DNA of 64,000 nt from the NCBI RefSeq assembly GCF_001401155.1, contig NZ_LJRO01000090.1, positions 289,468-353,467 on the forward strand, read 5' to 3'. Every line of letters starts with the position of its first letter. Position 1 is the stretch's first letter. This DNA comes from Pseudomonas tremae. Its GTDB lineage: Bacteria > Pseudomonadota > Gammaproteobacteria > Pseudomonadales > Pseudomonadaceae. Below the pieces are notes generated by a model. It saw nothing but the letters and a program-made list of their open reading frames with translations. It searched no databases and was not told where the DNA came from. Below, piece by piece: positions 1-8,747 of the stretch. Both the position numbers and the translations under genes were made by a program.

Positions 1-815
1 CCACGCTACGCGGCAATATCGCGGAAGAGCTTGAGGCATGTTTTGCGGCGAGCGGCCGTAGATCACTGGTGTTCGCACCAGCCTTTCCCCAAGCCGGACG
101 TACGACGGTGGGCGGAATTCAGTTTGTTGACGGTATCCCGGTTTCCGAGAGTGTGTATGGCCAAGACCCTGTGCACCCGGCGCGGCATTCTGCGCTTGTC
201 GACCTGGTCCCGAACTGCATCAAGGATGTCACGCTGCTCGATGCGGTAACGCAGGAAGAACTCGACGCGCAAATTGCTTCTATCGAGGACCCAGAATCTA
301 TCCTGTGGCTTGGCTCTCCTGGAATGGCGGTAGCCCTGGCGCGGCGTTTTGTGCCGGCGAAGACTGCACCGCAATTGCTTGATTGCATCAGTAACGATGT
401 TTTGGTCGTCATTGGAAGCGCGAATCCGCGCAGCCATCGACAGGCAGATCTGGTCCGGGAGCTCAGCAGCGTCACGCTGCTGCGCGGACCAGCTACGCGC
501 GAGCGCGACCCGGCTGCGGTGCTGCGCCGCATTGCAGACGACGCGGCGCGCGAACTTCAAGATACACGCTTCGGCGCGTTAATCGCCACCGGCGGCGACA
601 CGATGGAAGCTGTCCTGGATCTTCTCAACGTTCGTGAGTTCGAGGTCCTGCAAGAACTGGAACCCGGTTTTCCTCTTTCTCGCGCCAAGCTTGGCGGGGG
701 ACGCACGCTCCTGCTTGCCATGAAAGCCGGTGGCTTTGGCAGTGACGACTCTCTAGAGCGCGCTATCGCGCAGATACGCGGTGCAGCCCAAGCCATACAC
801 AAGGATTTACTATGA
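1..815 (+). CDS. four-carbon acid-sugar kinase (DUF1537/OtnK family), 5' truncated
   Basis: The reading frame is open from the first bases of the window, so the true start lies upstream; about 270 C-terminal residues are visible. Family kinases phosphorylate D-threonate, D- or L-erythronate and similar acids at O4. The end of the protein carries the family's nucleotide-binding signature: a TGGDTMEAVLDLL stretch followed by ELEPGFPLSRA, then a glycine-rich KAGGFGSDDSLERA segment. The stop overlaps the start of the next gene (ATGA), which indicates translational coupling. Kinase next to PdxA2 is the known pairing for threonate or erythronate breakdown to dihydroxyacetone phosphate. The exact substrate cannot be read from sequence. 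Confidence 0.85.
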   Translation, partial: TLRGNIAEELEACFAASGRRSLVFAPAFPQAGRTTVGGIQFVDGIPVSESVYGQDPVHPARHSALVDLVPNCIKDVTLLDAVTQEELDAQIASIEDPESILWLGSPGMAVALARRFVPAKTAPQLLDCISNDVLVVIGSANPRSHRQADLVRELSSVTLLRGPATRERDPAAVLRRIADDAARELQDTRFGALIATGGDTMEAVLDLLNVREFEVLQELEPGFPLSRAKLGGGRTLLLAMKAGGFGSDDSLERAIAQIRGAAQAIHKDLL

Positions 816-1807
816 AAAATATTTTCCCTCCAATTGCCCTGACGATGGGCGATGCATCCGGCATTGGGCCGGAAATCGTTGCGAAGTTACTTGCGAAGGG
901 CGGCGAACGCGTGGTCGTGTTCGGCAGCTGTATCGTGATGCAGGACATCGTGCGTCGGCTGGGCCTGGACATCGAGGTGAGACGCATAGATGTGCCCGAT
1001 GCGGCGCAGTTCCAGCCGCGCGTCATTGAAGTCATCGAGGCCACCCGGATCGTCGAGCCTCCACCACTCGGGCAGATCAGCGCGATTTCCGGGCAGGCGG
1101 CCTTCGATGCCATCGTTGCAGCGATAGCAGCAGCCAAGTCCGGAGAGGTGAGCGGTATCGTCACGGCGCCGATCAATAAGGAGGCGATGAGCAGCGCCGG
1201 AATTCGCTACCCCGGCCATACGGAAATTCTGGCCGAGTATGGCGGCGCCAGTCGTGTGGCAATGATGCTGGCCAACGACGACATCCGTACGGTGCTCGTC
1301 ACGATCCACACCTCACTGCGCAAAGCGATCGAACAGGGTGATTTCGACGCGCAGATGTCGGCCATCCGCCTTGCCCACGAAGGCGGGAAGGCGCTCGGCT
1401 TCCCGAGCCCACGTATAGCCGTTGCAGGTCTCAATCCGCACGCCGGTGAAGGCGGCCTGTTTGGCGATGAGGAAATCAGGATCATCCTGCCTGCAATTGA
1501 AGCGGCCCGTGCCGAAGGTATAGATGCCAGCGGCCCACATCCAGGCGACACAGTCTATATGCAGGCACGGATGGGCAGATTCGATGTCGTCGTAGCCCAA
1601 TACCACGATCAAGGGCTGATCCCTGTGAAGTATCTTGGTCTGGAAAAAGGAGTGAACATCACACTAGGCCTGCCGTTTGTCCGCACCAGCCCGGATCACG
1701 GCACGGCGTTTGACATCGCGGGCCGGGGTATTGCCGACCACGCCAGCCTGGAAACTGCACTTGCCTACGCAAAGCGTCTTGTAGCTGCGCAAGCCACGCA
1801 AAACTAA
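812..1807 (+). CDS. pdxA2: PdxA2-type 4-phospho-sugar-acid dehydrogenase (4-hydroxythreonine-4-phosphate dehydrogenase family)
   Basis: This 331-residue protein has the full length of the PdxA family. The NAD-binding and phosphate motifs are present: TMGDASGIGPEIVAK at the N-terminus, TAPINKEA in the middle and HDQGLIPVKYLGLEKGVN late. Histidines in RYPGHTE, NPHAGE and QYHDQG match the metal ligands. In acid-sugar operons PdxA2 oxidises and decarboxylates 4-phospho-D-threonate or -erythronate to dihydroxyacetone phosphate. Its overlap with a DUF1537 kinase gene argues for this catabolic role rather than pyridoxal synthesis. Whether the genome has a second, biosynthetic pdxA cannot be seen here. 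Confidence 0.88.
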   Translation: MKNIFPPIALTMGDASGIGPEIVAKLLAKGGERVVVFGSCIVMQDIVRRLGLDIEVRRIDVPDAAQFQPRVIEVIEATRIVEPPPLGQISAISGQAAFDAIVAAIAAAKSGEVSGIVTAPINKEAMSSAGIRYPGHTEILAEYGGASRVAMMLANDDIRTVLVTIHTSLRKAIEQGDFDAQMSAIRLAHEGGKALGFPSPRIAVAGLNPHAGEGGLFGDEEIRIILPAIEAARAEGIDASGPHPGDTVYMQARMGRFDVVVAQYHDQGLIPVKYLGLEKGVNITLGLPFVRTSPDHGTAFDIAGRGIADHASLETALAYAKRLVAAQATQN

Positions 1808-1823
1808 TTGAAAGGGAACCATC

Positions 1824-2801
1824 ATGGGACTTCGCTTCATTTTCATGCTCACGCGCAATGACCGCACGGTTGCAGACGCATCGCAGCAACTCCAAACGGC
1901 GCTCGACCTCGGTGTTCGACACATCGGCTTCAAGGACATCGGCTTGCCGATCGAGCAGTTGAAGAGCCTCAATGCAGCCATCAAGGCGGGCGGTGCCACC
2001 TCCTACCTGGAGGTCGTGTCGTTGGACCGAGAAAGCGAAATCGTGTCAGCGAAGGCGGCTGTCGAGATCGGCGTCGACATTCTTCTTGGTGGCACGCGGG
2101 TCGATGACGTGCTGCCGATCATCAAGGAGACCGGCATCCAGTACTTCCCCTTCCCCGGTCTGATCACCGGTCACCCGAGCGTGCTGGAAGGCAGCATCGA
2201 GGAGATTGTCGACAGCGCCAAGGCGATGGCAGCGCGCGATGGTGTGCACGGCCTGGATCTGCTGGCATACCGTTCGGCGGAGAACGTGCCCGAGTTGATG
2301 CGGGCCGTCTGTGCTGCAGTCTCCAAGCCTGTCTACGTTGCAGGCTCAATCGCAAGCCCCGAGAGAATTGCAATAGTTCAGGGTGCAGGCGCAGCTGGAT
2401 TCACGATCGGGACTGCGGCCTTGGACGGCCAATACCCTGCCGATGGGAAGGACGTGCCCAGTCAGCTCAACGCAATCCTGCGCGACGTCGCCGCTCTGAA
2501 CAAGCATCTTTCGCCAATTCGCAAGAAGAACCTGTCAACCGTGTTTGCCGACAAAGTCGAGGGGCAGATCAACAACACGCACATCAAGGTCGCCATGTTC
2601 AAGGGCGCCTCCAACTGGTCATTTCGACAGAACGACGATGAACTGTTTTTTGTTCACCGGGGGCGGCTGCTCATGAAATTCCGTGACCGTGAAGAGATTG
2701 TCGAACCGGGAGAGTTCATCGTCGTACCGCATGGCGTTGAGCACTGTGCGGTGGCTTTGGACGCAGAGGCATGTGAAGTGTTGCTGGCAATCGCCGGCTA
2801 G
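1824..2801 (+). CDS. TIM-barrel protein fused to a C-terminal cupin domain
   Basis: Two parts are visible in 325 residues. Residues about 1-215 resemble small (beta/alpha)8 phosphate-binding barrels: repeated IGFKDIG, SYLEVVS, GVDILLGGTRVDD and YVAGSIASPERI strands, with a C-terminal glycine-rich phosphate grip (GAGAAGFTIGTAAL). Residues about 235-325 form a one-domain cupin (DDELFFVHRGRL, then EPGEFIVVPHGVEHCAV) with likely metal ligands. The gene sits 16 bases after pdxA2 behind a GGGAACC ribosome site, so it belongs to the acid-sugar operon. I infer an aldolase, isomerase or epimerase acting on a phosphorylated intermediate. I do not recognise a characterised member, so no symbol is given. 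Confidence 0.6.
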   Translation: MGLRFIFMLTRNDRTVADASQQLQTALDLGVRHIGFKDIGLPIEQLKSLNAAIKAGGATSYLEVVSLDRESEIVSAKAAVEIGVDILLGGTRVDDVLPIIKETGIQYFPFPGLITGHPSVLEGSIEEIVDSAKAMAARDGVHGLDLLAYRSAENVPELMRAVCAAVSKPVYVAGSIASPERIAIVQGAGAAGFTIGTAALDGQYPADGKDVPSQLNAILRDVAALNKHLSPIRKKNLSTVFADKVEGQINNTHIKVAMFKGASNWSFRQNDDELFFVHRGRLLMKFRDREEIVEPGEFIVVPHGVEHCAVALDAEACEVLLAIAG

Positions 2802-2840
2802 GTCTTCAGAGAAATCATCGCGCAACGCGCAGGAGCAATC

Positions 2841-3560
2841 ATGACCGTAGCCCAAGTGCTGCATCGCGCCGACGGTGCACCCGTTTCAACTTCCTTCCGC
2901 CAAGCGGCGTTCGGTAAGGACGATCCTTTTGCACGACATCGCGAGATTGCCTGGGAAGGAGCCGACTCGATGATCGCGGGTCGAACCAGTTTCATCGGTG
3001 AACTTGAAGTTCCGGGCTTCCCTCACAACGAAACCATTGTCGTCGTCGAGGGAGAGCTGACCCTGACCGCAGCCGGAGCGGCCCCGCTGGTGCTCGGCCC
3101 GCAAGCGGGTGCTGTCATCGGGTGCGGTACGGAGCTTCGCATCCAGGCCGAATCGGGCGCGCGATTCGTGTTTTGCGCGGCCGCTTGCGACAAGCCGACA
3201 AGACGCGGGCTGTTCCCGCTATACGCTGACGCCGACTTCAAGCCATCCGCCTCGCTGCCCGCAGAGGCACTGCTGAGCCAGCCCCCGCAATGCCGCAAGG
3301 ACAATGTATTCACCGAGGACGGCACGCAGTACAGCGCGGGCACCTGGGATTCGACACCGTACCACCGGATTGTTCGCCCGCATCGCATCAACGAATTCAT
3401 GTACCTGCTGGCCGGCGGCGTGCGGTTCGCGACTCCTGACGGCAGCGTGCTGTCGCTGGGCACTGGCGACGCACTGTTCGTGCCTCAAGGCGCGCAGGTT
3501 GGATGGGAAAGCAGCGATCGCGTGGCGAAGTTCTATGTGACCCAAAGCGTCCAGGCCTGA
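2841..3560 (+). CDS. bicupin protein
   Basis: The 239-residue product contains two cupin-like barrels. One spans about residues 55-115 (NETIVVVEGELTLT, LGPQAGAVIGCGTE). The second spans about 175-235 (HRINEFMYLLAGGVRFATPDG, LGTGDALFVPQGAQVGWES). No signal peptide is seen. Cupins of this kind either bind a metabolite in a sensing or dioxygenase role or act as sugar isomerases. It is the fourth gene of the acid-sugar/oxidoreductase operon, with short spacing on both sides. The biochemical role cannot be deduced; the metal-binding histidines are partly replaced in both barrels, so a catalytic role is uncertain. Confidence 0.65.
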   Translation: MTVAQVLHRADGAPVSTSFRQAAFGKDDPFARHREIAWEGADSMIAGRTSFIGELEVPGFPHNETIVVVEGELTLTAAGAAPLVLGPQAGAVIGCGTELRIQAESGARFVFCAAACDKPTRRGLFPLYADADFKPSASLPAEALLSQPPQCRKDNVFTEDGTQYSAGTWDSTPYHRIVRPHRINEFMYLLAGGVRFATPDGSVLSLGTGDALFVPQGAQVGWESSDRVAKFYVTQSVQA

Positions 3561-3580
3561 ATTGACTAGCGAGACCCATC

Positions 3581-4906
3581 ATGTCCCCACCACTGAACCA
3601 CATCAACACATCCTCCAAGCCACCTGCCTCCGCCGAGGTCGTCGTGATCGGCGGCGGCATCATCGGTGTCTTTACCGCCTACTACCTGGCCAAGCGCGGC
3701 GTATCCGTCGCCTTGGTCGAGAAGGGGAGGATTGGGGCTGAACAGTCCAGCCGCAATTGGGGCTGGTGCCGGCAGCAGAACCGCGACGCCCGCGAACTGC
3801 CCATGGCGAGCAAGAGCCTTGATCTCTGGGAGCAATTTGCCGCTGAGAGCGGTGAAGACACGGGTTTTCGTCGCTGCGGGCTCTTGTTTCTTAGTAACGA
3901 TGAGGCCGAGATTTCTCGTTGGGCCAGCTGGCATGATTTTGCCAAGAGCGCCGGCGTGACAACCCACATGCTAAGCAGCCGCGAGGCCGCCCAGCGGGGG
4001 CAAGCGACCGGTCGCGCCTGGAAGGGCGGCGTCTTCTCGCCCACCGATGGCACCGCCGATCCTGGTAAGGCTGCGCCGGCCGTGGCAGCTGCGCTTATAA
4101 AGCTCGGCGGCAGTGTCCACCAGAACTGTGCCGCCCGCGGCATCGAGACCGAAGGCGGGCGGGTTAGCGGCGTGGTGACCGAAGCCGGGGTCATCAAGAC
4201 CAAGACGGTTGTGCTTGCCGGTGGGGCCTGGGCCTCCTCGTTCTGCCGTCAGCTGGGCATCCGGTTTCCCCAAGCTTCTATACGCCAATCGATCCTGAGC
4301 GTGTCCCCTGTGGAACATTGCTTGCCGGATGCCCTGTTTACGAAAGGCGTGTCCTTCACGCGCCGCAACGACGGACGCTACGCATTGGCCATCAGCGGCC
4401 GCGCACGCGTGGACGTGACGCCGCAGTTCATGCGATTCGCGCCGCAATTCTTGCCCATGTTCGCGGAGCGCTGGCGCAACCTTCTTCCGGGAGGCCTGCA
4501 AGGCATTCAGGGTGGGCACGAAACGCTAAGGCGCTGGCGGCTCGATGCGCCGACCCCCATGGAGCGGATGCGCATCCTCGATCCGAAGCCCTGTTTGTCC
4601 ACGATCAGGGAGACCCACCGCCGCGCCGTTGAACTGTTGCCCCAGCTTCACGATGCAAAGATCACGCACGCGTGGGCCGGCTTCGTCGACTGCACGCCGG
4701 ACGGTGTTCCCGGCATCGGCGAGGTACCGGGGGTGCCAGGTTTCATCCTCGCAGCAGGCTTTTCCGGACACGGCTTCGGCATTGCACCTGGAGCCGGCCA
4801 CCTGATCGCTGACCTTGCCAGTGGTGCCGAACCGATCGTTGACCCTGTACCGTACCGGCCGGGCCGGTTCAGCAGTTCCGCATGGGGCAAGGTCGCTGAT
4901 TTTTAG
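3581..4906 (+). CDS. FAD-dependent D-amino-acid/glycine oxidase-type oxidoreductase (DAO family)
   Basis: A 441-residue soluble flavoprotein. The FAD dinucleotide fold is explicit at residues about 20-45 (VVVIGGGIIGVFTAYYLA followed by VALVEKGRIGAEQSSRNWGW). The C-terminal FAD signature lies near residue 400 (ILAAGFSGHGFGIAPGAGHLIADL). The family oxidatively deaminates or demethylates small amines, D-amino acids or opine-like N-substituted amino acids. Together with the adjacent acetyltransferase and ABC importer it suggests that the operon handles an amino or N-acyl sugar-acid conjugate; this is inference. The start at 3581 has a GCGAGA-like upstream region and follows the bicupin gene by 20 bases. 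Confidence 0.8.
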   Translation: MSPPLNHINTSSKPPASAEVVVIGGGIIGVFTAYYLAKRGVSVALVEKGRIGAEQSSRNWGWCRQQNRDARELPMASKSLDLWEQFAAESGEDTGFRRCGLLFLSNDEAEISRWASWHDFAKSAGVTTHMLSSREAAQRGQATGRAWKGGVFSPTDGTADPGKAAPAVAAALIKLGGSVHQNCAARGIETEGGRVSGVVTEAGVIKTKTVVLAGGAWASSFCRQLGIRFPQASIRQSILSVSPVEHCLPDALFTKGVSFTRRNDGRYALAISGRARVDVTPQFMRFAPQFLPMFAERWRNLLPGGLQGIQGGHETLRRWRLDAPTPMERMRILDPKPCLSTIRETHRRAVELLPQLHDAKITHAWAGFVDCTPDGVPGIGEVPGVPGFILAAGFSGHGFGIAPGAGHLIADLASGAEPIVDPVPYRPGRFSSSAWGKVADF

Positions 4907-5021
4907 GCCATACCCACCCAGCCAAGCCTGAAACGGCTTTCTCGCGGAGTCCCGATGACGGCACACCGTTCCGGGAAGAAGCCAGGATCCTGCGAATGTT
5001 GCAAGTCCGAGGAGAGAAACC

Positions 5022-5882
5022 ATGACCAATCAAACGAGGAATGCCGGCGTCACTTATCGCCGGATGACTGAGGATGACCTTCCCTCGGCACATGAACTGT
5101 CGCAGGCGGTGTACTGGGCGCATCGCCTCGAAGACTGGCAGTTAATGCACCGCCTCGGCACGGGTTTCGTGGCACAGGAAAACGGTACGCTGGCTGGCAC
5201 CGGGCTGTGCTGGATATTCGGCAATACCCATGCCTCGCTCGGCATGATCATTGTGTCATCGGAACGGCAAGGCAAGGGCATCGGTCGCGAACTGATGAAC
5301 CTGGTGCTTGAGGAACTGGGCGAGCGCTGCATCTTGCTCACGGCCACCCCGGTCGGACAGCCACTGTATGAAAAGCTGGGCTTCGTGCCGACCGGCACCG
5401 TCGACCATCATCAGGGCATGATGCAGCAACCGTCCCCACTTGCACTTGCCGCGGGAGAGCGCATCCATCCGGTTGCGGCCGGCGATCTGCAAGCGCTGGC
5501 GGCACTGGCAACGCGCGCCCTTGGCATGCCACGTGAAGAGTTTATGGCGCAAGTGCTAAATGTGGCCGAGGGCGTACTGATCGAAAAGGATGGCGAAGCG
5601 ATCGGATTCTCCATCATGCGCCCCTCCGGCCTCGGCCGTGTGATCGGCCCAGTGGTGGCCCCCGATACACAGCGTGCCAAGGCCCTGATCGCCCATTGGG
5701 CGCGAACCTACTCCGGTTTCTTCGTGCGCGTCGATGTGACCGGCGAAAGCGGCCTTGGCACTTGGGTGGAAAGCCTCGGGCTGGCACTAGCCGGACCCTC
5801 GGTGCGCATGGTGCGCGGCCAGGCACCGGTATCGGACGACACGGTCAAGCAATACGCGATCTTCAGCCAGGCCCTAGGTTGA
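5022..5882 (+). CDS. GNAT N-acetyltransferase with two tandem domains
   Basis: The 286-residue protein has an N-terminal GNAT fold with the acetyl-CoA loop at about residues 75-95 (GMIIVSSERQGKGIGRELMN, matching the Q/RxxGxG/A pattern). A C-terminal half (about 145-280) looks like the degenerate second acetyltransferase domain often paired with it (Acetyltransf_18 type). A GAGGAGAG ribosome site precedes the ATG. It lies 115 bases after the FAD oxidoreductase and probably closes the operon. GNATs of this arrangement acetylate small amines; the substrate is unknown. It could detoxify an amine released by the neighbouring oxidase. Confidence 0.78.
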   Translation: MTNQTRNAGVTYRRMTEDDLPSAHELSQAVYWAHRLEDWQLMHRLGTGFVAQENGTLAGTGLCWIFGNTHASLGMIIVSSERQGKGIGRELMNLVLEELGERCILLTATPVGQPLYEKLGFVPTGTVDHHQGMMQQPSPLALAAGERIHPVAAGDLQALAALATRALGMPREEFMAQVLNVAEGVLIEKDGEAIGFSIMRPSGLGRVIGPVVAPDTQRAKALIAHWARTYSGFFVRVDVTGESGLGTWVESLGLALAGPSVRMVRGQAPVSDDTVKQYAIFSQALG

Positions 5883-6070
5883 GCGCGGCCGCAATGCCGT
5901 CTACCTATTCCTGACCACTCTTGGGCATTTCGGCAAATCCTGGTTCCTGACGAAGGTAGTGGCGTATTACCGATTACGGGACCAATACACTGAATTTATG
6001 CAGTTGCGTCACGTTGCAAAAACGCTTCGGCAATGCGGGAGCATTCGAACCTTCAAACGGTAGAACCGAT

Positions 6071-7714
6071 ATGACTGACGATAAAAACAAAGTCGACTCC
6101 CAATTGATCACAGGCCAAGAAAGCCTGCGTGTTTTTGAAGGGCTCAATCGTGGTATGTCGCGCCGTGATGCCTTGCGCATGCTGGGGGTCGCAGGGATTG
6201 CTGCCGCTGGCGCGGGCAGCCTGTTCGGTTCGGCCGGCCAAGTGTTCGCCGCAACCTCAGCAAGTACGGGTCAAGGCAAGCAGGGTGGCCGCATCAAGGT
6301 TGCCACATCGACAAGCTCGACCGCCGATACGCTGGACCCGGCAAAGGGCGCGAACTACACCGACTACTGTCGGCACAACATGTTCTATAACGGCTTGGCG
6401 GTCTTGGATGCGCAACTGACGCCGCGCATGGCTCTGGCGGAATCATTCGATACAGATGATGCGACCTCCTGGACCATCAAGCTGCGCAAGGACGTTTTAT
6501 TCCACGATGGCAGGCCATTCACTTCGGCCGACGTCGTCTATTCGTTGAACCGCCACAAGCTGCCGGAGACTGGCTCCAGGGTGGTGGCCATTGCGCAGCA
6601 GTTGGAGGAGGTGAAGGCCGTTGGACCACATGAGGTGCAGATCCGCTTGGTCAGCCCGAATGCCGACCTGCCGGCAATCCTTGCCACTACTTATTTTCTC
6701 ATCGTGCGCGACGGTACCAACGATTTCGCCATCGCCAACGGCACCGGGCCTTTCAAATGTGCGGAATTCCAGCCAGGCGTGCGCTCGATCAGTGCGCGCA
6801 ACGCCAGCTATTGGAAGCCGGGCCTGCCTTACCTCGACGAGATCGAATTCTTCTCGATCCCCGACGAGGCTGCTCGTATCAGTGCCCTGCTTGCCGGTGA
6901 TGTGGACCTGATTAACCCGATCAATCCGCGTTCGGTTGCGCGCATTCAGGAAAGTGCCAAGGTAGAGTTGATGGAGACCCCGACCGGTGGCTATACCAAC
7001 TTAGGGCTGCGCGACAATCTGGGCCCGGTGCAGAACCCGGACTTTGTCCTGGCGATGAAGTATCTGCAAGATCGCAAACAGATCAATCGGGTTGCTTTCC
7101 GGGGCTACGGCGTGATCGCCAACGACCAGCCGGTCGCCCCCAGCAATCGTTATTACTTCGCCGGTCTGCCACAACGTGAGTACGACCTGGATAAGGCCAG
7201 GTTCCACCTGCAGAAATCCGGCATGGCCGGACGTCCCTTGCCCCTTGTGTGTTCCGACGCCGCTACTGGCTCAGTGGACATCGCGCAGTTGCTGCAGCTC
7301 TCCGGGCAGCAGATCGGCCTCAAGCTGGATATCAAACGGATGCCAGCGGATGGCTACTGGTCCAGTCACTGGATGAAGCATCCGTTGTACTTCGGCAACA
7401 TCGGTGCGCGCCCGACCGTCGACCTGATGTTCAGCCTGTTCTACCAGTCCAGTGCGGGCATGAACGAATCGGGTTGGAAGAACGAACAGTTCGACCAGTT
7501 GCTGGTCGCTGCGCGCGGCGAGACTGATGAAGCTAAACGCAAGCAGATGTATGGCGATATGCAGGTGCTGGTGAATGAACACTGCGGTGTCGGTATTGCG
7601 CAGTTCAACAGCAGCCTCGATGGCCACAGCGTCAAGTTGAAAGGACTTACCCCTCATCCACTCGGTGGGATGATGGGTTACATGTTCGCCGAGAACGTCT
7701 GGCTGGATGCCTGA
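6071..7714 (+). CDS. Tat-exported ABC substrate-binding protein (SBP_bac_5; peptide/opine/nickel type)
   Basis: I chose the ATG at 6071 because it gives a twin-arginine signal near residues 30-65 (SRRDALRMLGVAGIAAAGAG, then a hydrophobic stretch and AFA-like cleavage region). The mature part, about 480 residues, has cluster-5 periplasmic binding features: GGRIKVATSTSSTADTLDP, then WTIKLRKDVLFHDGRPFTSADVVYSL. It begins a four-gene operon with two permeases and a double ATPase. Members bind oligopeptides, opines, glutathione or metal chelates. A Tat signal means folding before export, which is uncommon for this family but known. Context next to the acid-sugar operon hints at a related amino-sugar-acid ligand. 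Confidence 0.85.
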   Translation: MTDDKNKVDSQLITGQESLRVFEGLNRGMSRRDALRMLGVAGIAAAGAGSLFGSAGQVFAATSASTGQGKQGGRIKVATSTSSTADTLDPAKGANYTDYCRHNMFYNGLAVLDAQLTPRMALAESFDTDDATSWTIKLRKDVLFHDGRPFTSADVVYSLNRHKLPETGSRVVAIAQQLEEVKAVGPHEVQIRLVSPNADLPAILATTYFLIVRDGTNDFAIANGTGPFKCAEFQPGVRSISARNASYWKPGLPYLDEIEFFSIPDEAARISALLAGDVDLINPINPRSVARIQESAKVELMETPTGGYTNLGLRDNLGPVQNPDFVLAMKYLQDRKQINRVAFRGYGVIANDQPVAPSNRYYFAGLPQREYDLDKARFHLQKSGMAGRPLPLVCSDAATGSVDIAQLLQLSGQQIGLKLDIKRMPADGYWSSHWMKHPLYFGNIGARPTVDLMFSLFYQSSAGMNESGWKNEQFDQLLVAARGETDEAKRKQMYGDMQVLVNEHCGVGIAQFNSSLDGHSVKLKGLTPHPLGGMMGYMFAENVWLDA

Positions 7715-7793
7715 GCAATTAGGGAAACGACAGCTCGATAACCAGGGTGTCGCCTGCAGCTCATGCAGGCGCCACTAAGTGAAGGTATGAATT

Positions 7794-8747
7794 ATGAACA
7801 GTACTATTGCACGCTTGGTTGGTGGTCGATTGGCTGTAGGCGTGATAACGCTGCTTTTCGTTTCGCTCGTGGTGTTTTTCCTCACCAACCTGCTACCGGG
7901 TGACGCGGTCCAGGAACAGCTCGGCCAAGAGGCAACGCCAGAAGTGCTGGCGGCGCTGCGCGCGCAGTTAGGCCTTGATCTACCCGTGCACCTGCGTTAC
8001 GTAAACTGGTTAGGTGGGCTGATCACCGGTAATCCTGGCGTTTCCCTGGTCAACGGTATGCCGGTTGACGAGATGATCGCCAGCCGGCTGCCCAATACCC
8101 TGAAACTGGGAGCGATCGCCGCGTTGTTCTCGGTGCCGCTGGCGTTGGTCATAGGCATTCTGTCAGCGATGTACCGCGGCTCAATCTTCGACCGTTACAG
8201 CAACATGCTGACGGTGTTCGCTGTCTCCGTGCCGGAGTTCCTGATCGCCACCGTCGCGGTACTGATCTTCGCGGTCAAGCTGGGCTGGCTGCCGGCGCTG
8301 TCGCGTAGCGTCGAGACCGAGTCGTTTGGCGAACTGGTTCACGTATATGCGTTGCCGGTGTTGACGCTGTGTTGCGTACTGACGGCGCAGATGGCACGCA
8401 TGACGCGGGCCGCGGTGGTCGATCAGCTCAGCGCCTCCTATGTCGAAATGGCGACGCTCAAAGGGGCAGGGCCGATACGGGTAGTGCTTCGTCATGCATT
8501 ACCCAATGCTATCGGGCCGATCGCCAATGCCATAGCGCTGAGCCTGTCGTACCTGTTGGGCGGCGTAGTCATAGTCGAGTCGATCTTCAACTATCCGGGC
8601 GTAGCAACACTGATGGTAAACGGTGTAGTCACGCGTGACATGCCATTGATACAGGCATGCGTGATGTTGTTTAGCCTGGGTTTTCTGGTGCTGGTTCTGC
8701 TGGCTGACCTCTGTGCAATCCTATCCAACCCGAGGCTGCGCAAATGA
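7794..8747 (+). CDS. ABC importer permease 1 (DppB/OppB type)
   Basis: A 317-residue inner-membrane protein with an N-terminal transmembrane helix (residues about 10-32) and five further hydrophobic helices. The EAA motif region for ATPase contact lies at about 215-240 (YVEMATLKGAGPIRVVLRHALPN). The family's typical N-terminal FLTNLLPGDAV stretch is present. It follows the binding protein by 79 bases and overlaps the next permease by four bases (ATGA), so both permeases are translated together. It forms half of the membrane channel; the ligand follows the binding protein. Confidence 0.88.
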   Translation: MNSTIARLVGGRLAVGVITLLFVSLVVFFLTNLLPGDAVQEQLGQEATPEVLAALRAQLGLDLPVHLRYVNWLGGLITGNPGVSLVNGMPVDEMIASRLPNTLKLGAIAALFSVPLALVIGILSAMYRGSIFDRYSNMLTVFAVSVPEFLIATVAVLIFAVKLGWLPALSRSVETESFGELVHVYALPVLTLCCVLTAQMARMTRAAVVDQLSASYVEMATLKGAGPIRVVLRHALPNAIGPIANAIALSLSYLLGGVVIVESIFNYPGVATLMVNGVVTRDMPLIQACVMLFSLGFLVLVLLADLCAILSNPRLRK

